Positions 8,301 to 14,232 of a DNA stretch of 15,012 nt are shown piece after piece; within the stretch, counting starts at the first letter, position 1, and each line of letters opens with the position of its first letter. Both the position numbers and the translations under genes were made by a program. Under the pieces are notes generated by a model. That model had not been told where the DNA came from. It did no database searches and saw only the letters and a list, made by a program, of their open reading frames with translations. This DNA comes from JBBRFH01 sp038224615. Lineage in GTDB: Bacteria; Planctomycetota; Phycisphaerae; Tepidisphaerales; Tepidisphaeraceae. The stretch spans positions 1-15,012 of the forward strand of contig JBBRFH010000055.1 of the NCBI GenBank assembly GCA_038224615.1, in the 5' to 3' direction.

Positions 8301-9133
8301 CGCGATTGCGCCAGTTCGTTCTGCCGCTTGGCCAGATCGCCGGCGACGTCATCGACGCGGAACTGCGTGTCTTCGGATTCCTTGCCGACCCGCGTCAACT
8401 CGCCATGAAGCTTGTGGTATTCCTGCAGCGCGTAGCCGAGGCGGAGGTCGTTCAGCCGCGTCGAGTGTTCCTGATACGTCCGCGCCTTGCCGGCCTGGAT
8501 CTTCACGCCGCGCAGTCGCCGATCGACTTCCTGCACCACGTCGTTCACGCGCAGCAGGTTCTGGTCGACCTTTTCGAGCTTGCGCTGCGATTCCTTCTTC
8601 TTGACCTTGAACCGCGAGATGCCGGCGGCTTCTTCAAAGATGATGCGGCGCTGCAGCGGGTTGCTCTCGAGGAGCTGCGACACGCGGCCTTGCTCGATGA
8701 CGCTGTAGGCGTCGACGCCGATGCCGGTGTCGAGGAACAGGTCGCGGATGTCCTTGAGGCGCGAGGTCTTGCCGTTGATGGTGTATTCGGACGTGCTGTC
8801 GCGGTAGAGGCGACGGCCGACGGAGACTTCGTCGATGGGGAGATTGATGATTCGTGTGCCGTCGTCGCGCGGCGGGTTCTCGAAGACGAGAACGACCTCC
8901 GCCATCCCCGCCGGCTTGCGCCCGCCTGAGCCGTTGAAGATGACGTCCAGCATCGCGTCGCCGCGCAGGCTCTTGGCTGACTGCTCGCCGAGCACCCATT
9001 TGACCGCGTCAACAACGTTGCTCTTGCCGCACCCGTTCGGGCCGACAATGCACGTGACCGGTTGATCGAACAGGAATTCCGTACGATCGGCGAAGGATTT
9101 GAACCCGTGAAGAACGAGCTTTCGAAGGCGCAT
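5318..9133 (-). CDS. smc: Chromosome segregation SMC ATPase
   Basis: This is the SMC subunit of the bacterial condensin, which dimerises through its hinge and extrudes or tethers DNA loops with ScpA/ScpB. The 1271 residues contain the N-terminal head with Walker A GPNGCGKSN at 31-39 and then GYALQEYHKLH-like coil entry. The first long coiled coil runs to about 520, the hinge is about 527-680, ILSRRSEL opens the returning coil, and the C-terminal head has the signature LSGGEK at 1143-1148 and Walker B CILDEVDAP with Asp1171/Glu1172. The start ATG 9133 has AGGAGG ten bases upstream and gives the canonical MRLRKLVLHGFKSFAD N-terminus. Length is somewhat above the usual 1150-1200. Part of the excess is an in-frame palindromic repeat within the hinge (residues about 580-599, right after SGRVSF), which replaces the expected LPL-type continuation. 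A short acidic tail follows the head. The call is secure. Confidence 0.98.
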   Translation of the reverse strand: MRLRKLVLHGFKSFADRTEFLFDQPVTCIVGPNGCGKSNVVDAVKWVLGEQSAKSLRGDAMLDVIFNGSGGRKPAGMAEVVLVFENPPRDDGTRIINLPIDEVSVGRRLYRDSTSEYTINGKTSRLKDIRDLFLDTGIGVDAYSVIEQGRVSQLLESNPLQRRIIFEEAAGISRFKVKKKESQRKLEKVDQNLLRVNDVVQEVDRRLRGVKIQAGKARTYQEHSTRLNDLRLGYALQEYHKLHGELTRVGKESEDTQFRVDDVAGDLAKRQNELAQSRDQADQVANSKQRAEHELVEAQALVRAAQQKQQFAQQQLTQIGEQVENLQRDKTSAVERRAEVQAHLDDEAKVLEELTGQLEARRKEIEQKQELFKNDQLKLNVLVTQIERNKSAVLDMMRKLANVNSRLASIEIERKNIAANQDRQAVRREQVTGDIATAEEIAGELKTKLEGVLGHITERQQEHEARKQAASTLGQQIKQITESLGSAKEHRSGLLSRQRVLQDLEARREGVSEAVKKILKEREQKFPFVQGIVADLLRVDVEHATVIEAALDGRDQWLVVKSLDEVPVETLAQLSGRVSFVAWASRPREADRGQDVHGTKHDWSKIDVPLRLAIDLVKVEPEHRGIAEKLLGTTAVVDTLADAIALHNFGPAGFRFVTREGYVVEADGIIKAGPLGASMGILSRRSELESLVMQIAEIEQTIAHHNEELSHSSQQAKQVEEEINSLRNAVYQLNTQRVEISSQTQQITDRLKSLGRELPLLDRELQNLLDQSARLTTEEQQKAEQKQQMEAQQQTLQEQIEAFIQQQIELVEQVKELAEDLTTCRVSLGQVQEKQLASRQTVERLRSQQNELAQQIERITRSIDGTKDRVAAIEAEGQKARHDEETQIARVQELRDRVAETTAQLQSLLETVKQLAAKVESIRGLHGELEQKLHQLQLQHGELNVRRESLVTRTQDELQLDVTSRYHEEVDKHYEAQKLEPELLFAYEHGATNWDEVAREIKELKEKIQRLGNVNLDSIGEMEELEGRAKFFAEQLEDLAKAKTELEQLIDEINRESGIRFEQTFNAVREHFQHLFRKLFGGGSADVFLELEVEDTEAMKIAKAEAAPGEIIPMMRKTVDPLDAGIEIIARPPGKKPVTITQLSGGEKAMTCIALLMSIFKSKPSPFCILDEVDAPLDEANNVRFGLIVQEFLDLSQFIIITHHKRTMQIGNVLYGVTQQEQGVSKRVSVKFDQVAQGGRISEAAIAHAERAERMNTEVEPEPADAEHVAA
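7344..7389 (-). repeat. GTGGGC-family palindromic repeat embedded in frame in smc
   Basis: On the smc coding strand this reads as unit GTGGGCGTCCCGCCCAC, a 12-base spacer, then unit GTGGGCAAGATGTCCAC. Each unit differs at two positions from the intergenic units at 4267-4283 and 4315-4331, with the same order and orientation. The first unit has a perfect 8-bp stem (7371-7378 with 7384-7391). It is translated as part of the SMC hinge and yields WASRPRE and GQDVHG peptides. No stop codon or frameshift is introduced. Confidence 0.85.
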
Positions 9134-9187
9134 GATGTCGGGTCCTCCTGACCCATATCCTGTGGTACGGGCGGCGATCGTCCGTGT

Positions 9188-9240
9188 CGGCCGCTACTGC
9201 TGGGGGGTAATAGAGCACGTTTTGCGCCTCAAAGCAATAG
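9188..9240 (-). promoter_or_regulatory. Weak candidate promoter region for smc
   Basis: The 219-bp gap 9134-9352 holds the smc upstream region. On the minus strand TTGCTT and TCTATT are separated by 17 bases (3/6 and 4/6 matches to sigma-70 boxes) in the only A/T-rich part of the gap. Closer to the gene, AGGAGG precedes ATG 9133 by 10 bases. A single DnaA-box-like TTGTCCACA lies at 9250-9258. Nothing else coding is seen in the gap. Confidence 0.25.
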
Positions 9241-9304
9241 AAACTTACCTTGTCCACAGCCTTGCGATCTGTCGTCGCCGGGCGGTCCGGCGCAGGTGAA
9301 CCCT

Positions 9305-9321
9305 GGGCGCACCTGGCGCCC
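9305..9321 (-). terminator. Possible GC hairpin downstream of the FlgI-domain gene
   Basis: GGGCGC (9305-9310) and GCGCCC (9316-9321) form a 6-bp all-GC stem with a 5-base loop, about 30 bases past the stop of the minus-strand FlgI-domain gene. An overlapping CAGGTG/CACCTG pair also exists. There is no T-run, so intrinsic termination is uncertain. Confidence 0.25.
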
Positions 9322-9352
9322 TCGGTGTATGAGCCGTTCCGAGGCGGCGGCG

Positions 9353-11215
9353 TTACTTGGCTGGACGCTGGCCGGTCGGGGCGACGGGCAGGAGCGGGGA
9401 CGGCGGCGGCGCGTCGCCGGGGGCGTCGATGCGCGGGGCGTCGTCGACCGCAGGCGTGTCAGACGCCGGACGCTGCTCGGGGATCGTCGGGGCCGAAAAG
9501 ATCGGGTCGTCGACGCCCGGCAGCGATTGCAGCACGAACGTCGCCGACTCGCGGTTGTCAGGCCCGACGAGCACCTTCTCCTTGCACAGCCGCTCGATCA
9601 GGCCGACGATATCGGTGTAGCTGAGGTCGATGCGCGGCTCGCCGGGGGGCGCATCGCCACCCAGTCGCGCCGTGATGATCGCCGCGTCAGACGAGCATGT
9701 GAGTTCCGCGGCCTGCTGGCCTTCGCGCCCTCGGAAGTAGAGCTTGGCGGCGCCCGGGCCGGCGTCGGTGATCGTCAATTCGCGTTTGAGCCCGAGATAC
9801 CACGCACCGCTCGCCAGCATGGCACGCCGGCCGATGAACGCGATGCGCGGGGTTCCTACGCGGGTGGCGTAGATGATGGGCGGGCCGTCGGAGGGGACGA
9901 GTTCGATTGCGAAGCGCTCGCGGACGCTGCGGGTGACGATGATCGGATCGGCGCCGGCGAGCATCGCCTCGTAGGCCTGGATGCGGGCGAGCAGTTGGTC
10001 GCCGTTAAGCATTTCGCGCAGCATCTGCCGGGTCAGCACGGTCTGATCGAGTTGGCCGAGCACGCGGATGGCGCTGAGTTGGAATGGGTGATCGCGGGTG
10101 CGCGCCATCCTGGCCAGCGTTTCCTGCGCGCTGAGGTCTTTCATAAACGCCGCCGCCCGGGCCGCGGCGAATTGCACTTCGGCCGACGGGTGATTCAGCA
10201 GCGGCTGAATCTTCGGCAGCGCCGCGGTGCCGAGCCCTTCCCAGCAATAGCTGATGTCCATCAGCGGCGCCTGCTCGCGATCGCGGCCGGCGATTTCCGC
10301 GAGCTTGGCGGCCTGCAGCGTGGCGAATTCGGTCGAGCCGTTGAAGTACAGGTGCGTGACCACGCCGGCGAAATGTTCCCAGTCGTCGCCGTACGATTCG
10401 GGGACGTTGATCCACACTTCCTGCGGACTCTTGGCGGCGGCGACCTTGCTGTTCTGGAAACGGTCCTGCACGCGCCGCTCGACGGCGCGGGCCATCGGGC
10501 TGGCGGCCTGTCGAATGCGCAGGCTGAGCGGGCGGTCGTCAAGCACCTGCCCGCGGCCCATGATGATGCCGCGGCGGAGCGAAAGCCGCTGCGCCGGCGT
10601 CGCGTCCTCTTCCTGCGTCGCGACGGCCGGGTTGACCATGATCGGCCCGCTCACCCGCGCCACCGGATTCACAACCCCACCGCCAAGATTGCCAGGGTCC
10701 GTGCCGCGCAACGCGAGATCGGTCTGATAGAGGGTGCCGCGATGCAGGCTGGAGGTGTTGCTGTTTTCAAGCGCTGTCACCTGCACGTCAAAGAGCTGAT
10801 TCTTGCGGGCACCAGGCGGGACGAACCCTTCGACGCGCACGATCGCGACGCGTTTGAGCGGGTCGTTGAGCACCTGCTCGGGCGTCAGTTTCTCAAAGCC
10901 GGGGATCATCGTGCTGCCGAAGCCGTGCTTCTGCATCTGCTTGATCATGTACTCGCGCACGACATTGGGAGCACGGGTGTCGCCGGTGCCGTCGAGCCCC
11001 ACGACCAGCCCGTAGCCGGAGACGAGCATCGGGCCGGCATTGCCGATGTCCACTTGCTCCCAAAGCGTTGCCTTGAGGAAGTCCGGCACCTCCTTGGCGG
11101 GCAGGTTCACGTATGGCGTGGTGATTTTGTCCGGTTCCTTCGGCGGCTGCGCGCAACCGGCGATGGACGCGAGCGACAAGGCAACGGCGGTGCGGATCAG
11201 GGTGCGGTGCATCAT
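9353..11215 (-). CDS. FlgI (flagellar P-ring)-domain lipoprotein with HEAT-like repeats
   Basis: This 620-residue exported protein starts with a lipoprotein signal peptide (MMHRTLIRTAVALSLASIAGC) whose lipobox IAGC places the lipidated cysteine at residue 21. Residues about 60-260 resemble FlgI, the P-ring protein of the flagellar basal body. The hallmark VSGYGLVVGLDGTGD is at 65-79, followed by VEGFVPPGARKNQLFDVQV and RGTLYQTDL, which match the FlgI core. Residues about 325-425 look like helical HEAT repeats (HPSAEVQFAAARAAAFMKD and a second similar unit), which ordinary FlgI (about 350 aa) lacks. The last 45 residues are rich in Pro, Ala and Asp. No flagellar neighbours are present, so a true P-ring role is doubtful. 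It may be a periplasmic or outer-membrane-anchored ring or scaffold protein. Two adjacent ATG codons (11215, 11212) are possible starts. Domain call good, function unknown. Confidence 0.8.
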   Translation of the reverse strand: MMHRTLIRTAVALSLASIAGCAQPPKEPDKITTPYVNLPAKEVPDFLKATLWEQVDIGNAGPMLVSGYGLVVGLDGTGDTRAPNVVREYMIKQMQKHGFGSTMIPGFEKLTPEQVLNDPLKRVAIVRVEGFVPPGARKNQLFDVQVTALENSNTSSLHRGTLYQTDLALRGTDPGNLGGGVVNPVARVSGPIMVNPAVATQEEDATPAQRLSLRRGIIMGRGQVLDDRPLSLRIRQAASPMARAVERRVQDRFQNSKVAAAKSPQEVWINVPESYGDDWEHFAGVVTHLYFNGSTEFATLQAAKLAEIAGRDREQAPLMDISYCWEGLGTAALPKIQPLLNHPSAEVQFAAARAAAFMKDLSAQETLARMARTRDHPFQLSAIRVLGQLDQTVLTRQMLREMLNGDQLLARIQAYEAMLAGADPIIVTRSVRERFAIELVPSDGPPIIYATRVGTPRIAFIGRRAMLASGAWYLGLKRELTITDAGPGAAKLYFRGREGQQAAELTCSSDAAIITARLGGDAPPGEPRIDLSYTDIVGLIERLCKEKVLVGPDNRESATFVLQSLPGVDDPIFSAPTIPEQRPASDTPAVDDAPRIDAPGDAPPPSPLLPVAPTGQRPAK

Positions 11216-11237
11216 GGGTGGTGTAATCAGAATTCAA

Positions 11238-11275
11238 CCGCGAAGCGGCGACGAGCGCGAAGACAACCCGAAGAA
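11238..11275 (+). repeat. CCGCGAAG-family palindromic repeat, left arm
   Basis: This arm pairs with the inverted arm at 11363-11400. The first 25 positions match at 23 (CCGCGAAG, GGCGA, GAGCGCGAAG shared), after which the arms drift. It belongs to the same family as the arms at 4219-4258 and 4347-4386. It lies in the 190-bp gap between the FlgI-domain gene and nrdR. Confidence 0.8.
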
Positions 11276-11362
11276 GACCCATCGCCTGGACACATTCCGT
11301 TTTCATATACCGATCATCGAGCCAGCCGCGCGATTGGCGAAACAATTCAGAAGCGAAGGCTT

Positions 11363-11400
11363 TCGCCGCGTTTTCCTTCGCGCTCATCGCCTCTTCGCGG
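11363..11400 (-). repeat. CCGCGAAG-family palindromic repeat, right arm
   Basis: On the minus strand its first 34 bases agree with the arm at 4219 at 32 positions, so copies about 7 kb apart are nearly identical. The arm ends five bases before the nrdR stop. The interior of this island (11276-11362) holds no GTGGGC unit and nothing else I recognise. Read on the minus strand from 11387 it again spells MSAKENA. Confidence 0.85.
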
Positions 11401-11405
11401 CTGCA

Positions 11406-12020
11406 TTACTCGGCGGGCTTGGCAGCTTCAGTCACAGGCTCGACGCGCCGGCCGCGACGGCGCTTGGGCGCGTGCCCATTCTCCGGCGGCGGCGGGACCG
11501 CGGGGACGGCGGGCTTGGGTTCAATAAACAGCGTGCCCTGCGTCGGGTCCTCGAATCGTCGCGCGTCCAGTACGCCCTGGGCGGCTTCGATCAGGTCGTC
11601 GAGTGTCTTAAATTGCTTGTAGACGCTGGCAAACCGCACATAGGCGACCTGGTCGACCCGCCGCAACCGCTCGGACACCAGTTCCCCGATGGCGGCCGAC
11701 GAGACTTCGCGATCGTGGGTGGCGAAGCATTCCTCTTCGACTTCCTCGGCGATCCGCAGCAGCACTTCCTCGGGCACCGGCCGCTTGAAGCACGCCCGCT
11801 CCAGCCCGCGGACGATTTTTTCACGATCCCACGGCACGCGAGAACCATCGCGCTTCACGACCGTCAATTTGACCGACCCCTCGATGCGTTCGTAGGTGGT
11901 GAACCGCTTCTTGCAGTTCAAACACTCCCGCCGGCGCCGAATCGCGCGATCGCCGTCGCAGGCGCGCGAATCGATCACTTTCAAGCTGTCCTTATCGGCG
12001 TGGCAAAAGGGGCACCGCAT
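11406..12020 (-). CDS. nrdR: Transcriptional repressor NrdR with a C-terminal extension
   Basis: NrdR is the ATP/dATP-sensing repressor of ribonucleotide reductase genes. The N-terminal zinc ribbon is intact: Cys3 and Cys6 in MRCPFC, Cys33 and Cys36 in ECLNCKKRFTTYER. An ATP-cone domain follows at about 47-137, beginning with VVKRDGSRVPWDREKI and ending with the RFASVYKQF segment typical of the family. The core ends near residue 155, the usual full length. The remaining about 50 residues are an unusual tail, rich in Pro and then basic (PAVPPPPENG, KRRRGRR). The start at ATG 12020 is fixed by the zinc ribbon, although no Shine-Dalgarno sequence is visible. It is divergent from the nucleotidyltransferase gene 58 bp away. 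No ribonucleotide reductase gene is present in the window. Confidence 0.97.
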   Translation of the reverse strand: MRCPFCHADKDSLKVIDSRACDGDRAIRRRRECLNCKKRFTTYERIEGSVKLTVVKRDGSRVPWDREKIVRGLERACFKRPVPEEVLLRIAEEVEEECFATHDREVSSAAIGELVSERLRRVDQVAYVRFASVYKQFKTLDDLIEAAQGVLDARRFEDPTQGTLFIEPKPAVPAVPPPPENGHAPKRRRGRRVEPVTEAAKPAE

Positions 12021-12042
12021 CGTCGATGGGCAGGCTAACCCT

Positions 12043-12071
12043 GTGACGGTGGAAATGCAATTTGCTATGAT
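12043..12071 (+). promoter_or_regulatory. Candidate sigma-70 promoter for the nucleotidyltransferase gene
   Basis: GTGACG (12043-12048, 4/6 to TTGACA) and TATGAT (12066-12071, 5/6 to TATAAT) are exactly 17 bp apart in the gap between nrdR and the nucleotidyltransferase. A transcript would start near 12078, right at ATG 12079, which implies a leaderless or near-leaderless mRNA. This agrees with the absence of a Shine-Dalgarno sequence before that ATG. Confidence 0.4.
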
Positions 12072-12078
12072 TTACAGG

Positions 12079-12585
12079 ATGGAAGGCGGTAACTCACGCT
12101 TCAAACAGATCATCAGCGCCCTCAACGACGCCGGCGCGGAATACGTTATTGTGGGAGGGATTGCGACGATCCTCCACGGCTACGTTCGTACCACATTGGA
12201 TGTTGACATGATCGTCGCGTTCGACGCGCGGAATCTCGACCGGCTATCCACGGCACTGCAACAGGTGCAGTACGTTCCGCGTATGGGGGTTGATCCTCGC
12301 GGGCTCGCCGATGAGGCGACTCGGGAATCGTGGCGGCAGCGTAATATGGTGGTATTCTCGTTTGTCAGCCTCCATAATCCCCCGGTTTTGGTCGATGTAT
12401 TCGTACACCACCCGATCCCCTTCGAGGAACTGGCACGCGATTCGATCTGGAAAGATTACTATGGTGTGAAAGTGCGGATCTGCTCCCTTGAGCACCTCCT
12501 GCACCTCAAGCGACTTTCCGGTCGCCCGAAGGACTTGGACGATATCGAGTCGTTGGAGGTCGCCAATGCACGAAAACCCAGTTGA
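12079..12585 (+). CDS. Minimal nucleotidyltransferase (AbiEii/MNT-like)
   Basis: This 168-residue protein has the polymerase beta-type nucleotidyltransferase pattern: EYVIVGGIATILHGYVRTT with GlyGly at 26-27, then Asp41-Val-Asp43 as the metal-binding pair, and a third acidic residue Asp106 in VLVDVF. The C-terminal CSLEHLLHLKRLSGRPKDLDDI is the K-(S)GRpKDl-D element shared by many stand-alone nucleotidyltransferases. Such proteins transfer NMP groups and are often part of toxin-antitoxin or abortive-infection pairs, though the target here is unknown. ATGs also exist in frame at 12055 and 12067, and the frame stays open upstream into nrdR. I chose 12079 because the conserved domain begins soon after and a promoter fits just upstream. 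The last 20 bp overlap the next small ORF. Base composition looks less GC-rich than its neighbours, compatible with transfer. Confidence 0.8.
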   Translation: MEGGNSRFKQIISALNDAGAEYVIVGGIATILHGYVRTTLDVDMIVAFDARNLDRLSTALQQVQYVPRMGVDPRGLADEATRESWRQRNMVVFSFVSLHNPPVLVDVFVHHPIPFEELARDSIWKDYYGVKVRICSLEHLLHLKRLSGRPKDLDDIESLEVANARKPS

Positions 12586-12796
12586 TTACGATCCGGCGGA
12601 CGGTCCGCTGGGCAGTTGGCAGGAAACCCGGCGATGGCAGATCCGCATGCACGCTCGGCTCACAGCGGCACAGAAGCTGGACGCGGTGGAAGATCTGATG
12701 TCGCTCACCAGCAATGAGAACGTTCGGCGTGCGATTGAATCGCGATTGGCCGAGTCCGAAGCCGAACTCATCCCCCTGCCCCCTTCCGACCGATAA
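12566..12796 (+). CDS. Small hypothetical protein coupled to the nucleotidyltransferase
   Basis: I do not recognise this 76-residue protein. It is soluble, with an acidic/aromatic start (MHENPVDYDPADGPLGSWQE) and a central amphipathic helical stretch (residues about 29-66, WQIRMHARLTAAQKLDAVEDL then NVRRAIESRLAESEAE), ending in Pro-rich LIPLPPSDR. ATG 12566 has a perfect GGAGG (12555-12559) six bases upstream, lying inside the 3' end of the nucleotidyltransferase gene. The two genes overlap by 20 bp in different frames, so they are very likely co-translated. Size and position fit an antitoxin or partner subunit, but it lacks HEPN-like features (no RxxxxH motif), so a standard MNT-HEPN pair is not supported. 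Its stop is 8 bp before the next gene. Confidence 0.7.
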   Translation: MHENPVDYDPADGPLGSWQETRRWQIRMHARLTAAQKLDAVEDLMSLTSNENVRRAIESRLAESEAELIPLPPSDR

Positions 12797-12804
12797 CTGA
12801 GTGG

Positions 12805-14067
12805 ATGGGTCCTCTGCTCCGCAAGCTCAGCGTCGCGCTGTTTCCGTCGCGCCACGGCCGGTCGGCCTTCGCGCCGAAGGTGTCGCCGCTGGATTTGCTC
12901 GGGCGTCAGGCGATCAACCTCGATACCCCCGAGCTGCAGCGTTTCATTGGCGGGAAACGCCTCCTGGTCACGGGTGCCGGCGGGTCGATCGGGTCGGAAA
13001 TCTGCCGGCAGATCATGAAATTCTGCCCCGCGACGCTCGTCCTGCTCGACCGCTGCGAGAATGCGCTGTTTGAGATCGACCAGGAACTGCGTCACCGCTG
13101 GATCGGCACCGACCTCCGGCCGACCATTGCCGACGTCTGCGATGCGCGACGGATCGAGCAGGTCTTTGCCACCGAGCGCCCCCACGTCGTTTTCCACGCC
13201 GCCGCCCACAAGCATGTGCCGATGATGGAGCGGAATCCCGGCGAAGCAGTCAAGAACAACGTTTTCGGCACCAAGACCGTCGCCGACGCCGCGCTCGCCG
13301 CGGGTGTTTCGTCGTTCGTGATGATCAGCACCGACAAGGCCGTCAATCCGACGTCAGTGATGGGCGCGACGAAGCGCGTGGCGGAGTTGTATGTGCAGTC
13401 GCTGAATCGAGGTTTTGGGCATTGGGCATTGGGCCTTGGTGAAAACGCCACCCACGCGGCAATCGCTTCCCCCAGCAAGGCCCAAGCCCTAAGGCCCAAG
13501 GCCCAATCCCCACGCTTCACCGCCGTCCGGTTCGGCAACGTGCTGGGGTCGTCGGGGTCGGTGGTTCCGATCTTCCAGAAGCAGATCGCCGCTGGCGGGC
13601 CGGTCACGGTGACGCACGCGGAGATGCGACGCTATTTCATGACGATCCCCGAGGCGTCGCAACTGGTCATGCAGTCCGGCGCGATCGGCCGCGGCGGGGA
13701 GATTTTCGTACTCGACATGGGCGAGCCGGTCCGCATCCTCGACCTGGCCCACGAGATGATCCGCCGACACGGACTTGTCGCCGGCCGAGACATCGAAGTG
13801 AAAATCACCGGCATGCGTCCCGGCGAGAAGCTCTTTGAAGAACTCGCCAACGACACCGATCAGATCGTGTCGACATCACACAAGAAAATCCACGTCTGGA
13901 AACTCCCCCAGCGCACGCCCGCCGAGATGGAGGCGATGCTGGGAGAGTTGGAGGCGGTGATCGAATCGTCACGCGATGACGTGATCGCGGCGCTGATGAG
14001 CGTGGTCCCGGAGTTCGCCCCCCCGGATCGCAGCCCCGCGCCCCCCGTCCAGATGGCAGCGGCATAA
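12805..14067 (+). CDS. CapD/FlaA1-type nucleotide-sugar 4,6-dehydratase/epimerase with an in-frame repeat insertion
   Basis: This is an extended short-chain dehydrogenase/reductase of the UDP-GlcNAc 4,6-dehydratase group (FlaA1/PglF/WbpM/CapD), which starts synthesis of deoxy-amino sugars for surface polysaccharide or glycoprotein. It has the NAD(P)-binding VTGAGGSIGSE at 55-65, the FHAAAHKHVPMME block, the catalytic STDK at 175-178 in MISTDKAVNPTS, VRFGNVLGSSGSVVP, and GMRPGEKLFEEL. At 420 residues it lacks the N-terminal transmembrane domain of full-length (about 600 aa) FlaA1/WbpM and has about 50 residues before the Rossmann fold. Residues about 203-236 (GFGHWALGLG.. to ..KAQSP) do not belong to the family. 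They are encoded by an inverted repeat that splits QSLNR from FTAVRFGN without breaking the frame. The start ATG 12805 is 8 bp after the small ORF. Enzyme class is confident, substrate not. Confidence 0.92.
   Translation: MGPLLRKLSVALFPSRHGRSAFAPKVSPLDLLGRQAINLDTPELQRFIGGKRLLVTGAGGSIGSEICRQIMKFCPATLVLLDRCENALFEIDQELRHRWIGTDLRPTIADVCDARRIEQVFATERPHVVFHAAAHKHVPMMERNPGEAVKNNVFGTKTVADAALAAGVSSFVMISTDKAVNPTSVMGATKRVAELYVQSLNRGFGHWALGLGENATHAAIASPSKAQALRPKAQSPRFTAVRFGNVLGSSGSVVPIFQKQIAAGGPVTVTHAEMRRYFMTIPEASQLVMQSGAIGRGGEIFVLDMGEPVRILDLAHEMIRRHGLVAGRDIEVKITGMRPGEKLFEELANDTDQIVSTSHKKIHVWKLPQRTPAEMEAMLGELEAVIESSRDDVIAALMSVVPEFAPPDRSPAPPVQMAAA
13415..13506 (+). repeat. TTGGGC/GCCCAA inverted repeat embedded in frame in the CapD-like gene
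   Basis: The left arm 13415-13439 consists of repeated TTGGGCATTGGGC blocks. The right arm 13477-13506 is made of AAGGCCCAA blocks. After reverse complementing, 21 of 25 positions match, leaving a loop of about 37 bases. The element adds about 102 nucleotides (34 codons) to the gene and contains no stop in the coding frame. It shares no sequence with the GTGGGC or CCGCGAAG families. Confidence 0.85.
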
Positions 14068-14122
14068 GGGCACCGCACAGTCCCGTCCACGGTCTTTTCG
14101 CAGCCTCCGCCCATAAAACTAA

Positions 14123-14213
14123 AGCGATCAGCACCACAACACCGATCTTTGCCATGAAGGCACGTTCATTTGCATCTATTCTCGGCCCGCCACGGATCGG
14201 CGGTCTGATCGCT
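14123..14213. repeat. 9-bp perfect inverted repeat upstream of parA
   Basis: AGCGATCAG (14123-14131) and CTGATCGCT (14205-14213) are exact reverse complements 73 bp apart in the 165-bp gap before the ParA gene, the second lying just ahead of its ribosome binding site. They could be operator half-sites or chance. Otherwise the gap holds no recognisable gene and no parS-like GTTTCACGTGAAAC sequence. Confidence 0.3.
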
Positions 14214-14232
14214 CAGCCAAGGAAGGTTTGCC

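Noticed and set aside
9250..9258. DnaA-box-like TTGTCCACA upstream of smc, suggesting a replication origin with parA nearby
   Set aside because: It is a single site one base from the consensus, with no cluster, no AT-rich unwinding region and no dnaA, dnaN or gidA. A lone match is expected by chance.
9296..11527. Plus-strand open frame of 743 codons
   Set aside because: It is antisense to the FlgI-domain lipoprotein and runs on through the repeat island into nrdR; composition is a GC-rich shadow.
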